DNA of 42,902 nucleotides from DASRRB01 sp036732755. Its GTDB lineage: Bacteria; Planctomycetota; B15-G4; SIAN01. The stretch lies in assembly GCA_036732755.1 (NCBI GenBank), contig DAINBU010000033.1, positions 1-42,902 on the forward strand, written 5' to 3'. Shown piece by piece: positions 25,037 to 33,672 of this stretch. A program made the translations under genes and the position numbers. Every line of letters begins with the position of its first letter. Position 1 is the stretch's first letter. The notes beneath the pieces are model-generated. The model saw only the letters and a list, made by a program, of their open reading frames with translations. It searched no databases and was not told the DNA's origin.

Positions 25037-25761
25037 TGGCGCCTCCGATCGCCGACGACGTGGTCGCGCTCTTCGGAGCCGACGCGACGCTCCTCGCGGA
25101 GAGCCGGCGCGGCGACGGCCGCCATCTCGTGATCCGCGCCCGCGCGGCCGGCCGCTTCCACGTCTTCAAGCTCTTCGGCCGCAAGCGCAGCGTCCTGCGC
25201 GAGTCGCTGCGCGACTTCGGCCAGCGCGTGCTGGTCGGCAAGACCGGCGTGCTCGCGGCGCGGCGTGCCCAGATCGAGCGCAAGGTCCTCACGCTCTGGC
25301 GGCACGAGGGGTTCGACGTGCCGCACCTGCAGGAGGGCGTCGCGCTGCCGGCGGGCGTCCACCAGCCGGTCGTCGTGATGGAGTTCGTGTCGGGGCGGCA
25401 CCTCGACCAGTTGCTCGCCGATCCCGAAGTGGCGGTCGCGGAGAAGGAGCGGCTGCTCGCGCGGCTCGGCCGCGAGTGGGCGCGGCGGCACGCGCGCGCG
25501 AAGGAGTTGAACGAGCCGCTCCTGATCCAGGTCCACGCGAGCCTCGACCACGTGATCCACCACGCCGGCCACGATTCCGGTCGGGGGGAGCGCCTCGTCA
25601 CCTTCGACTTCGAGGTGGCGTGGACGCGGCGTCACCCGATCGCGCGCCTCGCCGCGTGGGAGCTCGCGCGCGAGCACGCGTCGCTGCGCCGCTGCGCGCC
25701 GCACGCGCAGCACGCCGCGCTGCGCGCCGCGCTCGACCACGGCTACTCCGGTCGGGGCTGA
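25033..25761 (+). CDS. Lipopolysaccharide kinase-like protein, second copy
   Basis: This 242-residue protein overlaps the previous gene by 4 bases (ATGA) and is homologous in layout. It has a lysine strand (FHVFKLFGRKRS), a middle VVVMEFVSGRHLDQLL, a catalytic-loop relative QVHASLDHVIHH and a metal-binding VTFDFEVAW. The loop is less like the standard one than in the first copy: the N-G-D-L-K-H of copy one is A-S-L-D-H here. The two may have diverged in substrate, or one may be regulatory. The pair plus the glycosyltransferase most likely modifies a cell-surface glycan. Confidence 0.75.
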   Translation: MMAPPIADDVVALFGADATLLAESRRGDGRHLVIRARAAGRFHVFKLFGRKRSVLRESLRDFGQRVLVGKTGVLAARRAQIERKVLTLWRHEGFDVPHLQEGVALPAGVHQPVVVMEFVSGRHLDQLLADPEVAVAEKERLLARLGREWARRHARAKELNEPLLIQVHASLDHVIHHAGHDSGRGERLVTFDFEVAWTRRHPIARLAAWELAREHASLRRCAPHAQHAALRAALDHGYSGRG

Positions 25762-25764
25762 CGC

Positions 25765-26748
25765 ATGGCGCTCGAGAGAATGCGCGTGAAGCTGCGGCGC
25801 AACGTGCTGCAGCTGCGCGCCCGGCTGCGCCGCCCGGCGGTCCTGCGCGCGGCGCGCGCGGCCGCGCCCGGCCTCTTCCACGTGGTCGTCCCGCCGCGCG
25901 TCCTCGACACGTTCGAGGAGACGGTGGAGGGGATCGCCGACGCTCTGCGCGTCCTCGGCCGCGTCGCCGTCATCCAGTGCGTCGACCAGCTCGACGACCT
26001 CGGACCGCTGAAGCCGGGCGACGTCGTGCTCGTCTACGGGACGCACCGCTACGACCCGTGGGCGCCGCCGCCGGGCGTCGTGCTCGCCGGCGTGAACGTC
26101 GAGCAATACCCCGACGGCTGGACGCCCCACGGGACGGCAGTCCCGATGATGCAGAAGAGCGACCGCTTCCTCGCCGGCTGCCACGTGGTCCTCGAGTGCA
26201 ACGAGGCGCTCGCGCTCGAGGCGGCGCGGCTCGGCCGGACGCCGGCGGGCGTGCTGCCCTTCGCGTACACGCGGCGCTTCGAGTCGGGCCTCGCGCCGCT
26301 CGCCGATCCGCCGTACGACGTCGCGTTCCTGGGCCGGCCGGGCGAGGGGCGGCGCAAGACGGCGCTCGCGCGCCTCGCGAAGCGCTTCAAGCTCGCGCCC
26401 GCGACCGTCGCGTGGGGGCGGCGGCGCGGCGAATTCCTGCGCCGCGCGAAGATCCAGCTCAACCTGCACCAGAGCGAGAAGCCGGTGGTCGAGGGCCACC
26501 GTCTCGCGCTGGCCTACGCCAACGGCGCCTTCCTGCTGAGCGAGCCGCTGCCGCCGGGCCCGCCGTTTCAGGCCGGCGTCCACCACGCCGAGGCGCCGCT
26601 CGCGCAGATGGAGGAGGCGATCGCGTCGTGGCTCGCGCGCCCCGAAGAGCGCGCGCGCATCGCCGCGGAAGGGCGCCGTTTCTTCCGGGACGACTACGCC
26701 ATGACGCGCGCGGTCGAGCGGCTGCTCCCACTGTTCGATCGGCACTGA
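25765..26748 (+). CDS. Glycosyltransferase (GT-B, Glyco_trans_1_2/CgeB-like)
   Basis: The 327-residue protein has a basic N-terminus. The N-terminal Rossmann-like half is VVLVYGTHRYDP and VVLAGVNVEQYPDGW. The C-terminal half has YDVAFLGRPGEGRRK, a helix with RRAKIQLNLHQSEKPVVEGHR, then LAYANGAFLLSEPLP. This order (conserved LN-H, E-x-x-R and a final SEPLP turn) is the family of glycosyltransferases that donate to glycans in spore or cell-surface clusters. The C-terminal helix, EEAIASWLARPEERARIAAE, is typical. It starts three bases after the previous gene, so the three form one operon. Confidence 0.82.
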   Translation: MALERMRVKLRRNVLQLRARLRRPAVLRAARAAAPGLFHVVVPPRVLDTFEETVEGIADALRVLGRVAVIQCVDQLDDLGPLKPGDVVLVYGTHRYDPWAPPPGVVLAGVNVEQYPDGWTPHGTAVPMMQKSDRFLAGCHVVLECNEALALEAARLGRTPAGVLPFAYTRRFESGLAPLADPPYDVAFLGRPGEGRRKTALARLAKRFKLAPATVAWGRRRGEFLRRAKIQLNLHQSEKPVVEGHRLALAYANGAFLLSEPLPPGPPFQAGVHHAEAPLAQMEEAIASWLARPEERARIAAEGRRFFRDDYAMTRAVERLLPLFDRH

Positions 26749-26806
26749 CTGCGCATTGGCGCGTCCTCCCCCGCGGCGCCGCCGGAATCTTCCTCCTCCC
26801 GTTTTT

Positions 26807-26831
26807 CCCTGCACCGGAAACCGGTTCAGGG
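26807..26831 (+). terminator. Possible terminator hairpin after the kinase/glycosyltransferase operon
   Basis: An 11-bp stem with one mismatch (CCCTGcACCGG at 26807-26817, AAA loop, CCGGTtCAGGG at 26821-26831) lies 58 bases after the glycosyltransferase stop. There is no T-run downstream on the plus strand; the T-run is upstream (GTTTTT, 26801-26806). It may still end transcription by itself or with Rho. The rest of 26749-26919 shows nothing else that I recognise. Confidence 0.35.
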
Positions 26832-26919
26832 TCGGCCGCGGCCGGTCGATCGCACGCTCCGTGTCCGGAACTGCGTGTCGCGCGAGTGGGGCGCGACGAT
26901 TCCGCAGCGAGGTGCAACG

Positions 26920-29760
26920 ATGCCAGGGGTCGATGCGCGGGTGGGGGGGCGTTGGGGTGTCGTTCTTCCGGGGGTCCTGGCCCTCGTGGCGTGCGGAGGG
27001 GGCGGCGGAGGGCCGCACTCGCCGGTGCCGCAGATCCCGTCGGCGGCGCTCTCGACCGTCACGGTGACGCCGGGTGAGGGGCTCGACGCTGACGGCGTCG
27101 ACGACGCGGTCGTCGTGATCACGGCGCGCGACACGAACGGCCACACGATCTCCGGCCTGACCGTGACGATCGCCGCGAGCGGCTCGAACAACGTCGTCAC
27201 GCAGCCCCCCGTCGTCACCAACCCGATGGGAGCGACGAGCGGCCACGTCGCGGCGACCTCGACCGGGGCGCGCACGCTCACGATCACGCTCGATCCGGCC
27301 GGCGCGAACGTCGCGCTCACGACGCAGCCGGTGGTGCGCTTCGGGCCGCGCGCGCAGCTCAGCGGCGCGGCGCGTTACTTCGACGTCGACGGGAGCGGCA
27401 AGGTGGGGGTGGGCGACACGCTCGTGCTCACCTTCGATCGCGCGGTGAGCGTCTCTTCGAACGCGGCGGCGAGCTTCGCCCTGCCGGTCGCGGGCGACTT
27501 CCTCGGCACCGGCGCGACCGTCGCGGCGGGCCCGCTCGGGACGCAGGTGACGGTCACGCTCGGCACGACCCCGAACCTGCGCACGCGCGACCTCTTCTCG
27601 ACCGCGAGCGTCGTGTTCGGCGCGGCCTCGGGCATCGACGTCAGCGCGGCGATCGCGACCGGCGCAATCGTCGACGTCGCCTCGGGCCAGACGGTCGTCC
27701 CGACCGCGAGCGGCGACGGCGTCGACGTCGCCGCCGGCTTCGTCGCGACGCCCTGCCAGATCGAAGACTTCACGGCGAGCTGCGTCGTGCCGGTCGACCA
27801 TGACCGCAACGGCATCCTCGACGCGTTCCTGGTGAACGCGAGCAACGGCAACGTCCTCTTGTTGAAGAACGTCGGGCCGGGCACGTTCGTCAACACGGCC
27901 CAGGGCTTCATCGACGGCACCTGCCTCGCGGTGGGCGACCTCGACGGCAATGGCACGCCCGACCTCGTGGTCGGCCGCGACGACGGCAACGGCGACCACG
28001 TCTTCTTGGACAGCCTGCTCGGGAACTACGGCGACAGCGGACAGGCGCTCGGCAGCTACGCGACGACCTGCGTCGCGCTCGCCGACGTGGGCGGCGACGG
28101 CGACCTCGACCTGATCGACGGCTGCTCCGACGCGCCGCTGCACGTCTACATGAACGACGGCGCCGGCACGTTCACCGAGTCGCTGCAGACCTTCGGGAGC
28201 GCGGGCACGCTCGCGCTCGCGGTCGGCGACCTCGACGGGGACGGCGACGTCGACGTCGTCGCGGGCGGCAGCTTCGCCGACGACCAGGTCTTCCTGAACG
28301 ACGGCGGCGGCGTCTTCACCGCGACCGGCGTCTCCTTCCACGCCGAGATCACCGGCCGGCTCGCGCTCGCCGACCTCGATCGCGACGGCGACCTCGACGT
28401 CGTGACGGTCGACGCGCTCGACCACGTCGACTTCTTCGAAAACGACGGCGCCGCGGGCTTCACGGCGACGGGCGACCTGATCGACGGCCTCTCCGCGCGC
28501 GACGTCGCCGTCGCCGACGTCGACGCTGACGGGCGGGCCGACCTGATGGTCGCGGGGATGGGCGGCTTCTACGTCTACGCGCTCGACGCGGACGGGCACC
28601 TCCCGCCGAACGGCGTGCGCTACGGGACGACGACGGCGATGCGGCTCGCGGTCGCCGACTGGAGCAGCGACGGCGACCCCGACGTCGTCACCTACGGGTC
28701 GTTCGCGCCGTGCACGATGTACCACGACTCGCGCACCGGCACCTTCGGTCCGGCGGTCTGGAGCGACTCGGGCCAGGTGCTCGGCGCGGGCCACACGGCG
28801 GCGCTCGCGGCGGGCGACGTCGACGGCGACGGCGACGTCGACTACGTGCAGGGCGTCGACGCCGGCTCGACGCGCCTGTGGCGCAACGACGGCACCGCCG
28901 ACTTCACGCCGACCTCGGCGATCACCACCACGGCCGTGACGAGCGTCGCGCTCGGCGACGTGGACCGCGACGGCCACCAGGACCTCGTGGTCGGCTACGC
29001 GAGCTTCGGCGGGCTCGGCGTCTTCCTCGGCGACGGCACCGGCACCTTCACCGACACGGCGCAGACGCTCGGCAGCGACACGACGGCGGCGCTCGCGCTC
29101 GGCGACGTGGACGGCGACGGCGACCTCGACGTCGTGCAGGGCGTCTCGCTCAACTCGACCCTCGTCTGGCTGAACGACGGCGCCGGCAACCTGACCGACT
29201 CGGGCCAGTCGCTCGGCTTCGCGGCGGTGAGCGCGGTGGCGCTCGGCGACGTGGACGACGACGGCGACCTCGACGTCGTCCTCGGCGTCGCCGGCGGCGG
29301 CGCGGAGACGGTCTGGAGCAACGACGGGAGCGGGACCTTCACGCTGCTCGGCAGCTTCGGCGCCGGCGACACGCGCGCGCTCGTCCTCGCCGACCTCGAT
29401 GGCGACCGCGATCTCGACGTCGTCGTCGGCAACCTCGCCAACGGCGACACCGTCTGGCGCAACGACGGCTCCGGTTCCTTCACCGACACGCTGCAGTCGC
29501 TCGGCAGCTCGACGACCGTCGCGCTGACCGGCGCCGACGTCGACCAGGACGGCGACCTCGACTATTTCGGGTCCTTCGGCCTTGCCGGCCTGCACGTCTT
29601 CCTGAACGACGGCGACGCGAACTTCCTCGACGGCGGCCCGGTCGGCGAGGCCTCCTCCTCGTTCGCGACGGTCGCCGCCGACTTCGATCGCGACGGCGCG
29701 CCCGACGTCGTCGCGGCGGGCGGCGGGACGGCGGGCGAGGTGGTCGAGCTGCACGACTGA
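26920..29760 (+). CDS. FG-GAP/VCBS-repeat surface lipoprotein
   Basis: Starting at the ATG at 26920 (GAGGTG upstream), the 946-residue protein has a lipoprotein signal ending ALVAC and then a run of six glycines. Residues ~35-130 are an Ig-like Big_1-type domain (STVTVTPGEGLDADG, VVVITARDTNGHTISG). The rest is about 14 FG-GAP repeats of ~40-50 residues. Each has an aspartate-rich loop, e.g. LGDVDGDGDLDVVQG, LADLDRDGDLDVVTV and AADFDRDGAPDVVAA, which is a DxDxDGxxD calcium-binding pattern. Together they form one or two beta-propellers. Such proteins are usually calcium-dependent adhesion or binding modules. No catalytic domain is seen. Confidence 0.93.
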   Translation: MPGVDARVGGRWGVVLPGVLALVACGGGGGGPHSPVPQIPSAALSTVTVTPGEGLDADGVDDAVVVITARDTNGHTISGLTVTIAASGSNNVVTQPPVVTNPMGATSGHVAATSTGARTLTITLDPAGANVALTTQPVVRFGPRAQLSGAARYFDVDGSGKVGVGDTLVLTFDRAVSVSSNAAASFALPVAGDFLGTGATVAAGPLGTQVTVTLGTTPNLRTRDLFSTASVVFGAASGIDVSAAIATGAIVDVASGQTVVPTASGDGVDVAAGFVATPCQIEDFTASCVVPVDHDRNGILDAFLVNASNGNVLLLKNVGPGTFVNTAQGFIDGTCLAVGDLDGNGTPDLVVGRDDGNGDHVFLDSLLGNYGDSGQALGSYATTCVALADVGGDGDLDLIDGCSDAPLHVYMNDGAGTFTESLQTFGSAGTLALAVGDLDGDGDVDVVAGGSFADDQVFLNDGGGVFTATGVSFHAEITGRLALADLDRDGDLDVVTVDALDHVDFFENDGAAGFTATGDLIDGLSARDVAVADVDADGRADLMVAGMGGFYVYALDADGHLPPNGVRYGTTTAMRLAVADWSSDGDPDVVTYGSFAPCTMYHDSRTGTFGPAVWSDSGQVLGAGHTAALAAGDVDGDGDVDYVQGVDAGSTRLWRNDGTADFTPTSAITTTAVTSVALGDVDRDGHQDLVVGYASFGGLGVFLGDGTGTFTDTAQTLGSDTTAALALGDVDGDGDLDVVQGVSLNSTLVWLNDGAGNLTDSGQSLGFAAVSAVALGDVDDDGDLDVVLGVAGGGAETVWSNDGSGTFTLLGSFGAGDTRALVLADLDGDRDLDVVVGNLANGDTVWRNDGSGSFTDTLQSLGSSTTVALTGADVDQDGDLDYFGSFGLAGLHVFLNDGDANFLDGGPVGEASSSFATVAADFDRDGAPDVVAAGGGTAGEVVELHD

Positions 29761-29839
29761 GCGAGGCCGCGGCGCTGCGCGCCCCTCCGCCCGGCCCGCG
29801 CGCACGCGCCTTCCGCGTCGCCGCGCCGCGCCCCCCGCC

Positions 29840-30013
29840 CTGCGCCGCATCGCGCAGTACGCGAATCGCGACAACCCCTCGCGCGAACGCGCCCTGGCGG
29901 CCCTCGGCGTCCAGGCCCACGCCGACGACGTCGCGTGGAACGCCCCGCTGAAGCACGCCGTCGACTCCGGCGCGGCGACTCCGGCGCTCCAGCTGCTGCT
30001 CGGGTCGTTCTGA
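29840..30013 (+). pseudogene. Gene remnant: C-terminal fragment without a start codon
   Basis: Directly after the FG-GAP gene a frame stays open from its 3' end to 30013, and its last 57 codons (LRRIAQYANRDNPSRERALA at the start, ALQLLLGSF at the end) read like a true protein. They show strong G/C third positions, a helical repeat-like ARDN-style pattern and a natural C-terminus. No ATG or GTG begins it in the right phase. It may be a HEAT-like C-terminus orphaned by deletion, or start at a rare CTG. The terminator at 30051 follows it. Confidence 0.35.
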
Positions 30014-30050
30014 GAGCGGAGCGGGTCGAGGGAGAGACCGAGTGAATGCG

Positions 30051-30082
30051 AGGCGCGCCGCCCGGAAACGGGCGGCGCGCTT
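30051..30082 (+). terminator. Strong hairpin terminator with GAAA tetraloop
   Basis: A perfect 12-bp stem, GCGCGCCGCCCG (30053-30064) with loop GAAA (30065-30068) and its complement (30069-30080), is extended by a G-T and an A-T pair to 30051-30082. The downstream tract TTCAGTGTTT is only moderately T-rich. Its place, 38 bases after the orphan fragment and before the next gene's promoter region, suits a transcription terminator for the FG-GAP unit. In 30083-30337 I see no other feature beyond the next ribosome-binding site. Confidence 0.65.
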
Positions 30083-30337
30083 CAGTGTTTCCGACCTGAC
30101 GCCGCGGGATTCGTCGTCGACATCGACTCGTGTGCGCTCGCGAAACTGGGTCGTCGCCCGCTGCGACCCGCGGAGAGTTCCCCAGCACGATCACGCTTCA
30201 TTGATCATGCACGGAGCCGCGCGGCGGGCTTGGAAATTGCGCCGATCGCTCGTGCGCGTCCCTCCCATCCCCGATCGGAGGGAGTCCGTGTCCACCCGAT
30301 GAGCGCGCGATCCATCGACGCCAAGGAGGGCGGTTTC

Positions 30338-32017
30338 ATGATGTCGAGCAGCATCCGAACGGTGATCGTCGCCGTTGGGGCGTTCTTCACGGGAGGTGGC
30401 GTCACGCTCGCACAGGAAACGACGCGTGTCAGCGTGAGTTCTGCCGGGGAGGAGGGAAACTACAACAGTTTTCGAAGCACAATCTCTGCGGATGGACGAT
30501 TCGTCGCGTTCGCGAGCGACGCCACGAACCTCGTTGCAAGTGACACCAATGGCTTCGTCGATGTCTTCGTCCATGACCGCTCCACGGGAGTCACCGAACG
30601 CGTGAGCCTGGACCCCTCGGGCGCGCAAGCGAACGGCGACAGCAGGCCGCGATCGATCACTTCGGACGGACGTTACGTGGCATTCGAGAGCAACGCCTCA
30701 AACCTGGTCCTCGACGACACCAATCGAGTCGATGACGTCTTCGTCCACGACCGATCGACCGGAATCACCGAACGGGTCAGCGTGGACTCGTCGGGAGCGG
30801 AGGGGAATTCCTCCAGCACGCTGCCATGGATCTCGGACGATGGACGTCTCGTCTCCTTCCAGAGCTACGCCTGGAATCTCGTCGCGGGCGACACGAACGA
30901 AGCGTGGGACATCTTCGTCCACGACCGGGTCTCCGGTTCCACGGAGCGTGTCAGCGTGGACTCCTCCGGTGCGGAAGCGAACGGATCGAGCTACGTTCCC
31001 GTGATCTCGGCGGACGGACGGATCGTGGCGTTTGACAGCGACGCCACCAACCTCGTCGCCGGCGAGACGAGCGGATGGGACATCTACGTGCACGATCGGA
31101 TCACGGGCGTGACGGAGCGTGTCAGCGTCGACTCCTCAGGGGTCCAGGGCAATGGCATCAGCTACTACGCTTCGCTCTCGGAGGACGGTCGATTCGTCGC
31201 ATTCGAGAGCGGCGCTTCGAACCTCGTTGGTGATGACACCAATGGAACCTGGGACGTCTTCGTCCACGACCGGGAGACGGGAGTCACCGAGCGAGTGAGC
31301 GTGAACCCGGCAGGGATGGAGGGCAACGCCCCCTCCGGAGTGCCTTCGATCTCGGCGGATGGACGTTTCGTCGCGTTCTTGAGCGACGCCACGAATCTCG
31401 TCGCCTATCCCACGAGAGGGAAGGGCGACGTGTTCGTGCACGACCGCTCGACGAGGAGGACCGAGCTCGTGAGCTTTGATTCGACGGGCATTGCGGGAAG
31501 TGAGGGCTGCCGCCTCGAGGAGGGGACGATTTCGGGCGACGGCCATTCGGTCGCGTTCGAGAGCTACTCGTCCAACCTCGTCGCCGGGGACACGAATGAC
31601 GACAACGACGTCTTCGTGCACGACCGCGGCCCGCTTCCCGCCGTCCGTTCGAATTACGGCTCCGGTCTCGCCGGAACGAACGGCGTCGCCTCGTTCACCG
31701 CGCTGGCCGATCCCGTTCTCGGGACCACGTTCACGCTCGACCTCGCGAATTCGTACGACGATTACACCGTGGGCGCCCTCTTCTTCGGGTTCGAACAGGC
31801 GGCGTTGCATTCCAGCTGGGGGGGCGACCTCCTCGTCGTCCCGTTCACCACCCTGCTCGTCGGACTCTCACCATGGGGAGCGAGCATCATCGGCGACATT
31901 CCGGACGACGAGTTCCTCGCCGGCCTCGAATTGGATCTTCAAGTGTTCGAGCTCGACCCGGGCGCTGTGAAGGGCGTGTCCATGACGCAGGGGCTGCAAC
32001 TCATACTGGGACATTGA
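30338..32017 (+). CDS. Secreted PD40/TolB-like beta-propeller protein
   Basis: AAGGAGG (30323-30329) eight bases before the ATG at 30338 sets the start and gives a signal peptide ending GVTLAQ. The 559-residue protein has seven near-identical repeats of about 55 residues with the pattern ISADGRFVAFxSxATNLV followed by DTNxxxDVFVHDRxTGxTE and RVSVDSSG. These are PD40 blades, probably one seven-bladed propeller. The last ~120 residues (SNYGSGLAGTNGVASFTALA onward) form a beta C-terminal domain. A similar one ends the beta-helix protein at 33673-35361, so it may be an export or anchoring domain. No enzyme domain is seen. Confidence 0.9.
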   Translation: MMSSSIRTVIVAVGAFFTGGGVTLAQETTRVSVSSAGEEGNYNSFRSTISADGRFVAFASDATNLVASDTNGFVDVFVHDRSTGVTERVSLDPSGAQANGDSRPRSITSDGRYVAFESNASNLVLDDTNRVDDVFVHDRSTGITERVSVDSSGAEGNSSSTLPWISDDGRLVSFQSYAWNLVAGDTNEAWDIFVHDRVSGSTERVSVDSSGAEANGSSYVPVISADGRIVAFDSDATNLVAGETSGWDIYVHDRITGVTERVSVDSSGVQGNGISYYASLSEDGRFVAFESGASNLVGDDTNGTWDVFVHDRETGVTERVSVNPAGMEGNAPSGVPSISADGRFVAFLSDATNLVAYPTRGKGDVFVHDRSTRRTELVSFDSTGIAGSEGCRLEEGTISGDGHSVAFESYSSNLVAGDTNDDNDVFVHDRGPLPAVRSNYGSGLAGTNGVASFTALADPVLGTTFTLDLANSYDDYTVGALFFGFEQAALHSSWGGDLLVVPFTTLLVGLSPWGASIIGDIPDDEFLAGLELDLQVFELDPGAVKGVSMTQGLQLILGH

Positions 32018-32257
32018 CCGACCGCTCCATCCTCTTGCTCGCCGGGCGCCATCGGCCTCCCGCTGGAGAGCGGGGCCGGCGGTTGCACGTAGACCGTGAA
32101 GGCGACCGACGCGTCCGCCGCCTCGTGGTTGCATCCGATCCCGATGTTCGTCCCTTCGGCGTAGATCTCCGGACTGACGCATCTGCCCCGCGATCTCGGT
32201 GAAGTCGCCCTTCTCCCACAGCGCCCGACTCGGATTCACCGCCTTGTCCGCGTTCAT
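32018..32257 (-). pseudogene. Truncated and frameshifted methyltransferase gene fused to a foreign C-terminus
   Basis: The ATG at 32257 overlaps the stop of the upstream methyltransferase (ATGA). The first ~22 codons (NPSRALWEKGDFTEIAGQMR) are, from memory, the N-terminus of a SAM methyltransferase family; the SAM-binding glycine loop that should follow is absent. In another frame from about 32195 the sequence reads PEIYAEGTNIGIGCNHEAAD and then FTVYVQPPAP, a coding-like C-terminus of unknown origin. A deletion with a 1-base shift, or a recombination junction near 32195, explains this. The exact end is uncertain; the frame from the ATG remains open into the convergent gene. Confidence 0.6.
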
Positions 32258-33027
32258 TCTCGATCCTTCGATGGGTTGCATTCGCCGGGTCCGTTTCCCG
32301 GCTTCGTCGCCGTCACCAGATACGTCGCCCGCCAGGGACCCGTCCACCACATGCGCCAGCCGAGGCTGCGCCGGGCGATGCCCGCCATGCCGAGCTCGAC
32401 GAGCCGACGCGAGTACGCGCCGGTGAATGCGAGATCCGCGACCAGCAGCCGGCCGCCCGGCTTGAGGACGCGCACCGCTTCGTCGATCGCCTGGGCGCGA
32501 CCCTTCGAACCCGGGATGTTGTGGATGGCGATGTTCGAGACGACGACGTCGAACGTGTCCGATGGAAAGGGCAGCGCCATCATGTTCGCCGTCAGCGGAG
32601 CGACCCGTTCCGACACGCCCGCGAGCTGCGCATTCCTTCGGGTCGCAGCCACCGAGTTGCCCGATTGATCGCCGCGACTCCAGATGTCCACGCCCACGCC
32701 GTGTCCCGTCGTCAGTCGTTTGGCGGCCGCCAACAGCACCGCCCCCCGACCACAACCGAGATCGAGGACCCGCTCGTCGCCCCGCAATCGAAGCCCGTCC
32801 AGCAGCTCCCCCCACACCAGGAACTTTCCCCGGCGAGTCGCATGCAGTGCCGTGGCGACGAAACACAGCGCGACCGACGCCGCGATCAGCGGAGGCCACA
32901 TCCGCGACACGGCGGCCACGACGACCATGCAACCGAGGAAGACGCCGGCCAGCGGCAGCTTGAACCCCGCGTCCCAGCCGTAGTCGGCCTTCCGCGCAGC
33001 CTCGTCGCCGTCGCTCACGCGTCTCAC
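32254..33027 (-). CDS. Membrane-associated SAM-dependent methyltransferase
   Basis: The 257-residue protein has two hydrophobic segments near its N-terminus (LPLAGVFLGCMVVVAAV and PLIAASVALCFVATAL). A methyltransferase domain follows: VLDLGCGRGAVLL (motif I), VGVDIWSRGDQSGN, the helper NMMALPFPSDTFDVVVSNIA and RVLKPGGRLLVADLAF. All core motifs are intact. Its GTG overlaps the stop of the lipoprotein gene (GTGA), and its own stop overlaps the start of the ruined methyltransferase. It was therefore the middle gene of a coupled three-gene operon. The membrane anchor suggests a lipid or quinone-like substrate, which is inference. Confidence 0.85.
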   Translation of the reverse strand: MRRVSDGDEAARKADYGWDAGFKLPLAGVFLGCMVVVAAVSRMWPPLIAASVALCFVATALHATRRGKFLVWGELLDGLRLRGDERVLDLGCGRGAVLLAAAKRLTTGHGVGVDIWSRGDQSGNSVAATRRNAQLAGVSERVAPLTANMMALPFPSDTFDVVVSNIAIHNIPGSKGRAQAIDEAVRVLKPGGRLLVADLAFTGAYSRRLVELGMAGIARRSLGWRMWWTGPWRATYLVTATKPGNGPGECNPSKDRE

Positions 33028-33410
33028 TTCCGATGGAAGCGCAGGACGTTGCCGTTCTGTTCGAGGATCAGCTCGTCCTTGTCGAAGCGGAAGGTCGACG
33101 TGCGCGTCTGGTCGTCGATCTTCGTGTCGAGCGAGCTCCCGCGCACCACGTACCTCCCCGCCACGACGATCGGCGGCATCGGCGAATCGACGAACTCGAC
33201 CCGCCCGTGGAAGTCCCCGTCCTTCCCGAACTGGTAGCGCGTGACCATCGTCCCGAGCTGGCTCGGCGTCTTCTCCGTCACCCAGTCGCCGACGATGGAG
33301 GAGGCCGTGGTGGCCGACGTCGAGTCCTTGGCGCCGCTGCTGCAGCCGGCCGCACCGAGCGAAAGCAGGAGCGAGAGACCGAGGACGGAACGGAGCGCGG
33401 ACGAGGTCAT
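33024..33410 (-). CDS. Small lipoprotein (lipocalin-like)
   Basis: This 128-residue protein has the signal MTSSALRSVLGLSLLLSLGAAGC with lipobox AAGC. GAGGA lies five bases before the ATG at 33410. The mature part is short beta strands (VGDWVTEK, RYQFGKDGDFHGRVEF, GRYVVRGSSL, FRFDKDELILEQNGNVLRF), like lipocalin-type domains that open with a G-x-W motif. It is coupled to the membrane methyltransferase downstream (GTGA overlap). A ligand-binding role is possible but not shown by any motif. Confidence 0.82.
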   Translation of the reverse strand: MTSSALRSVLGLSLLLSLGAAGCSSGAKDSTSATTASSIVGDWVTEKTPSQLGTMVTRYQFGKDGDFHGRVEFVDSPMPPIVVAGRYVVRGSSLDTKIDDQTRTSTFRFDKDELILEQNGNVLRFHRK

Positions 33411-33672
33411 GGAATCCTCACGAAGGGGTCGAGCGACGAGAAGCGGCGCGCGAGAGTAGCGCGACGAGACGCGCGACTGCTCGGTTCCGCAGCGAACGCC
33501 GGACGATGCTTGGAGCGCTCCGCGCACGGCGCGATTCTCGTCGACGTGTTCCCCTTCGGCCCGGGTCGCACTTGGAGGTCGCACCCGCTTGTCGGCCGCG
33601 AATGCGGCGATAAGACGTTCGCTCGGACCGGGAAACACTGAACCTCGATCGACGCGCTTCGGGAGTTTCACC
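33411..33672. promoter_or_regulatory. Divergent promoter region
   Basis: These 262 bases separate the lipoprotein operon (minus) from the beta-helix gene (plus), so they should contain two promoters. I found a small hairpin, GCCGC-GAAT-GCGGC, near 33593-33606, and no confident -35/-10 pair. Nothing else is evident. Confidence 0.3.

Noticed and set aside
24886..29874. 1662-residue open frame on the minus strand opposite the FG-GAP gene
   Set aside because: It is a shadow of high-GC codons: its residues are mostly Arg, Ala, Val and Asp without domains, and the opposite strand encodes clear families with ribosome-binding sites.
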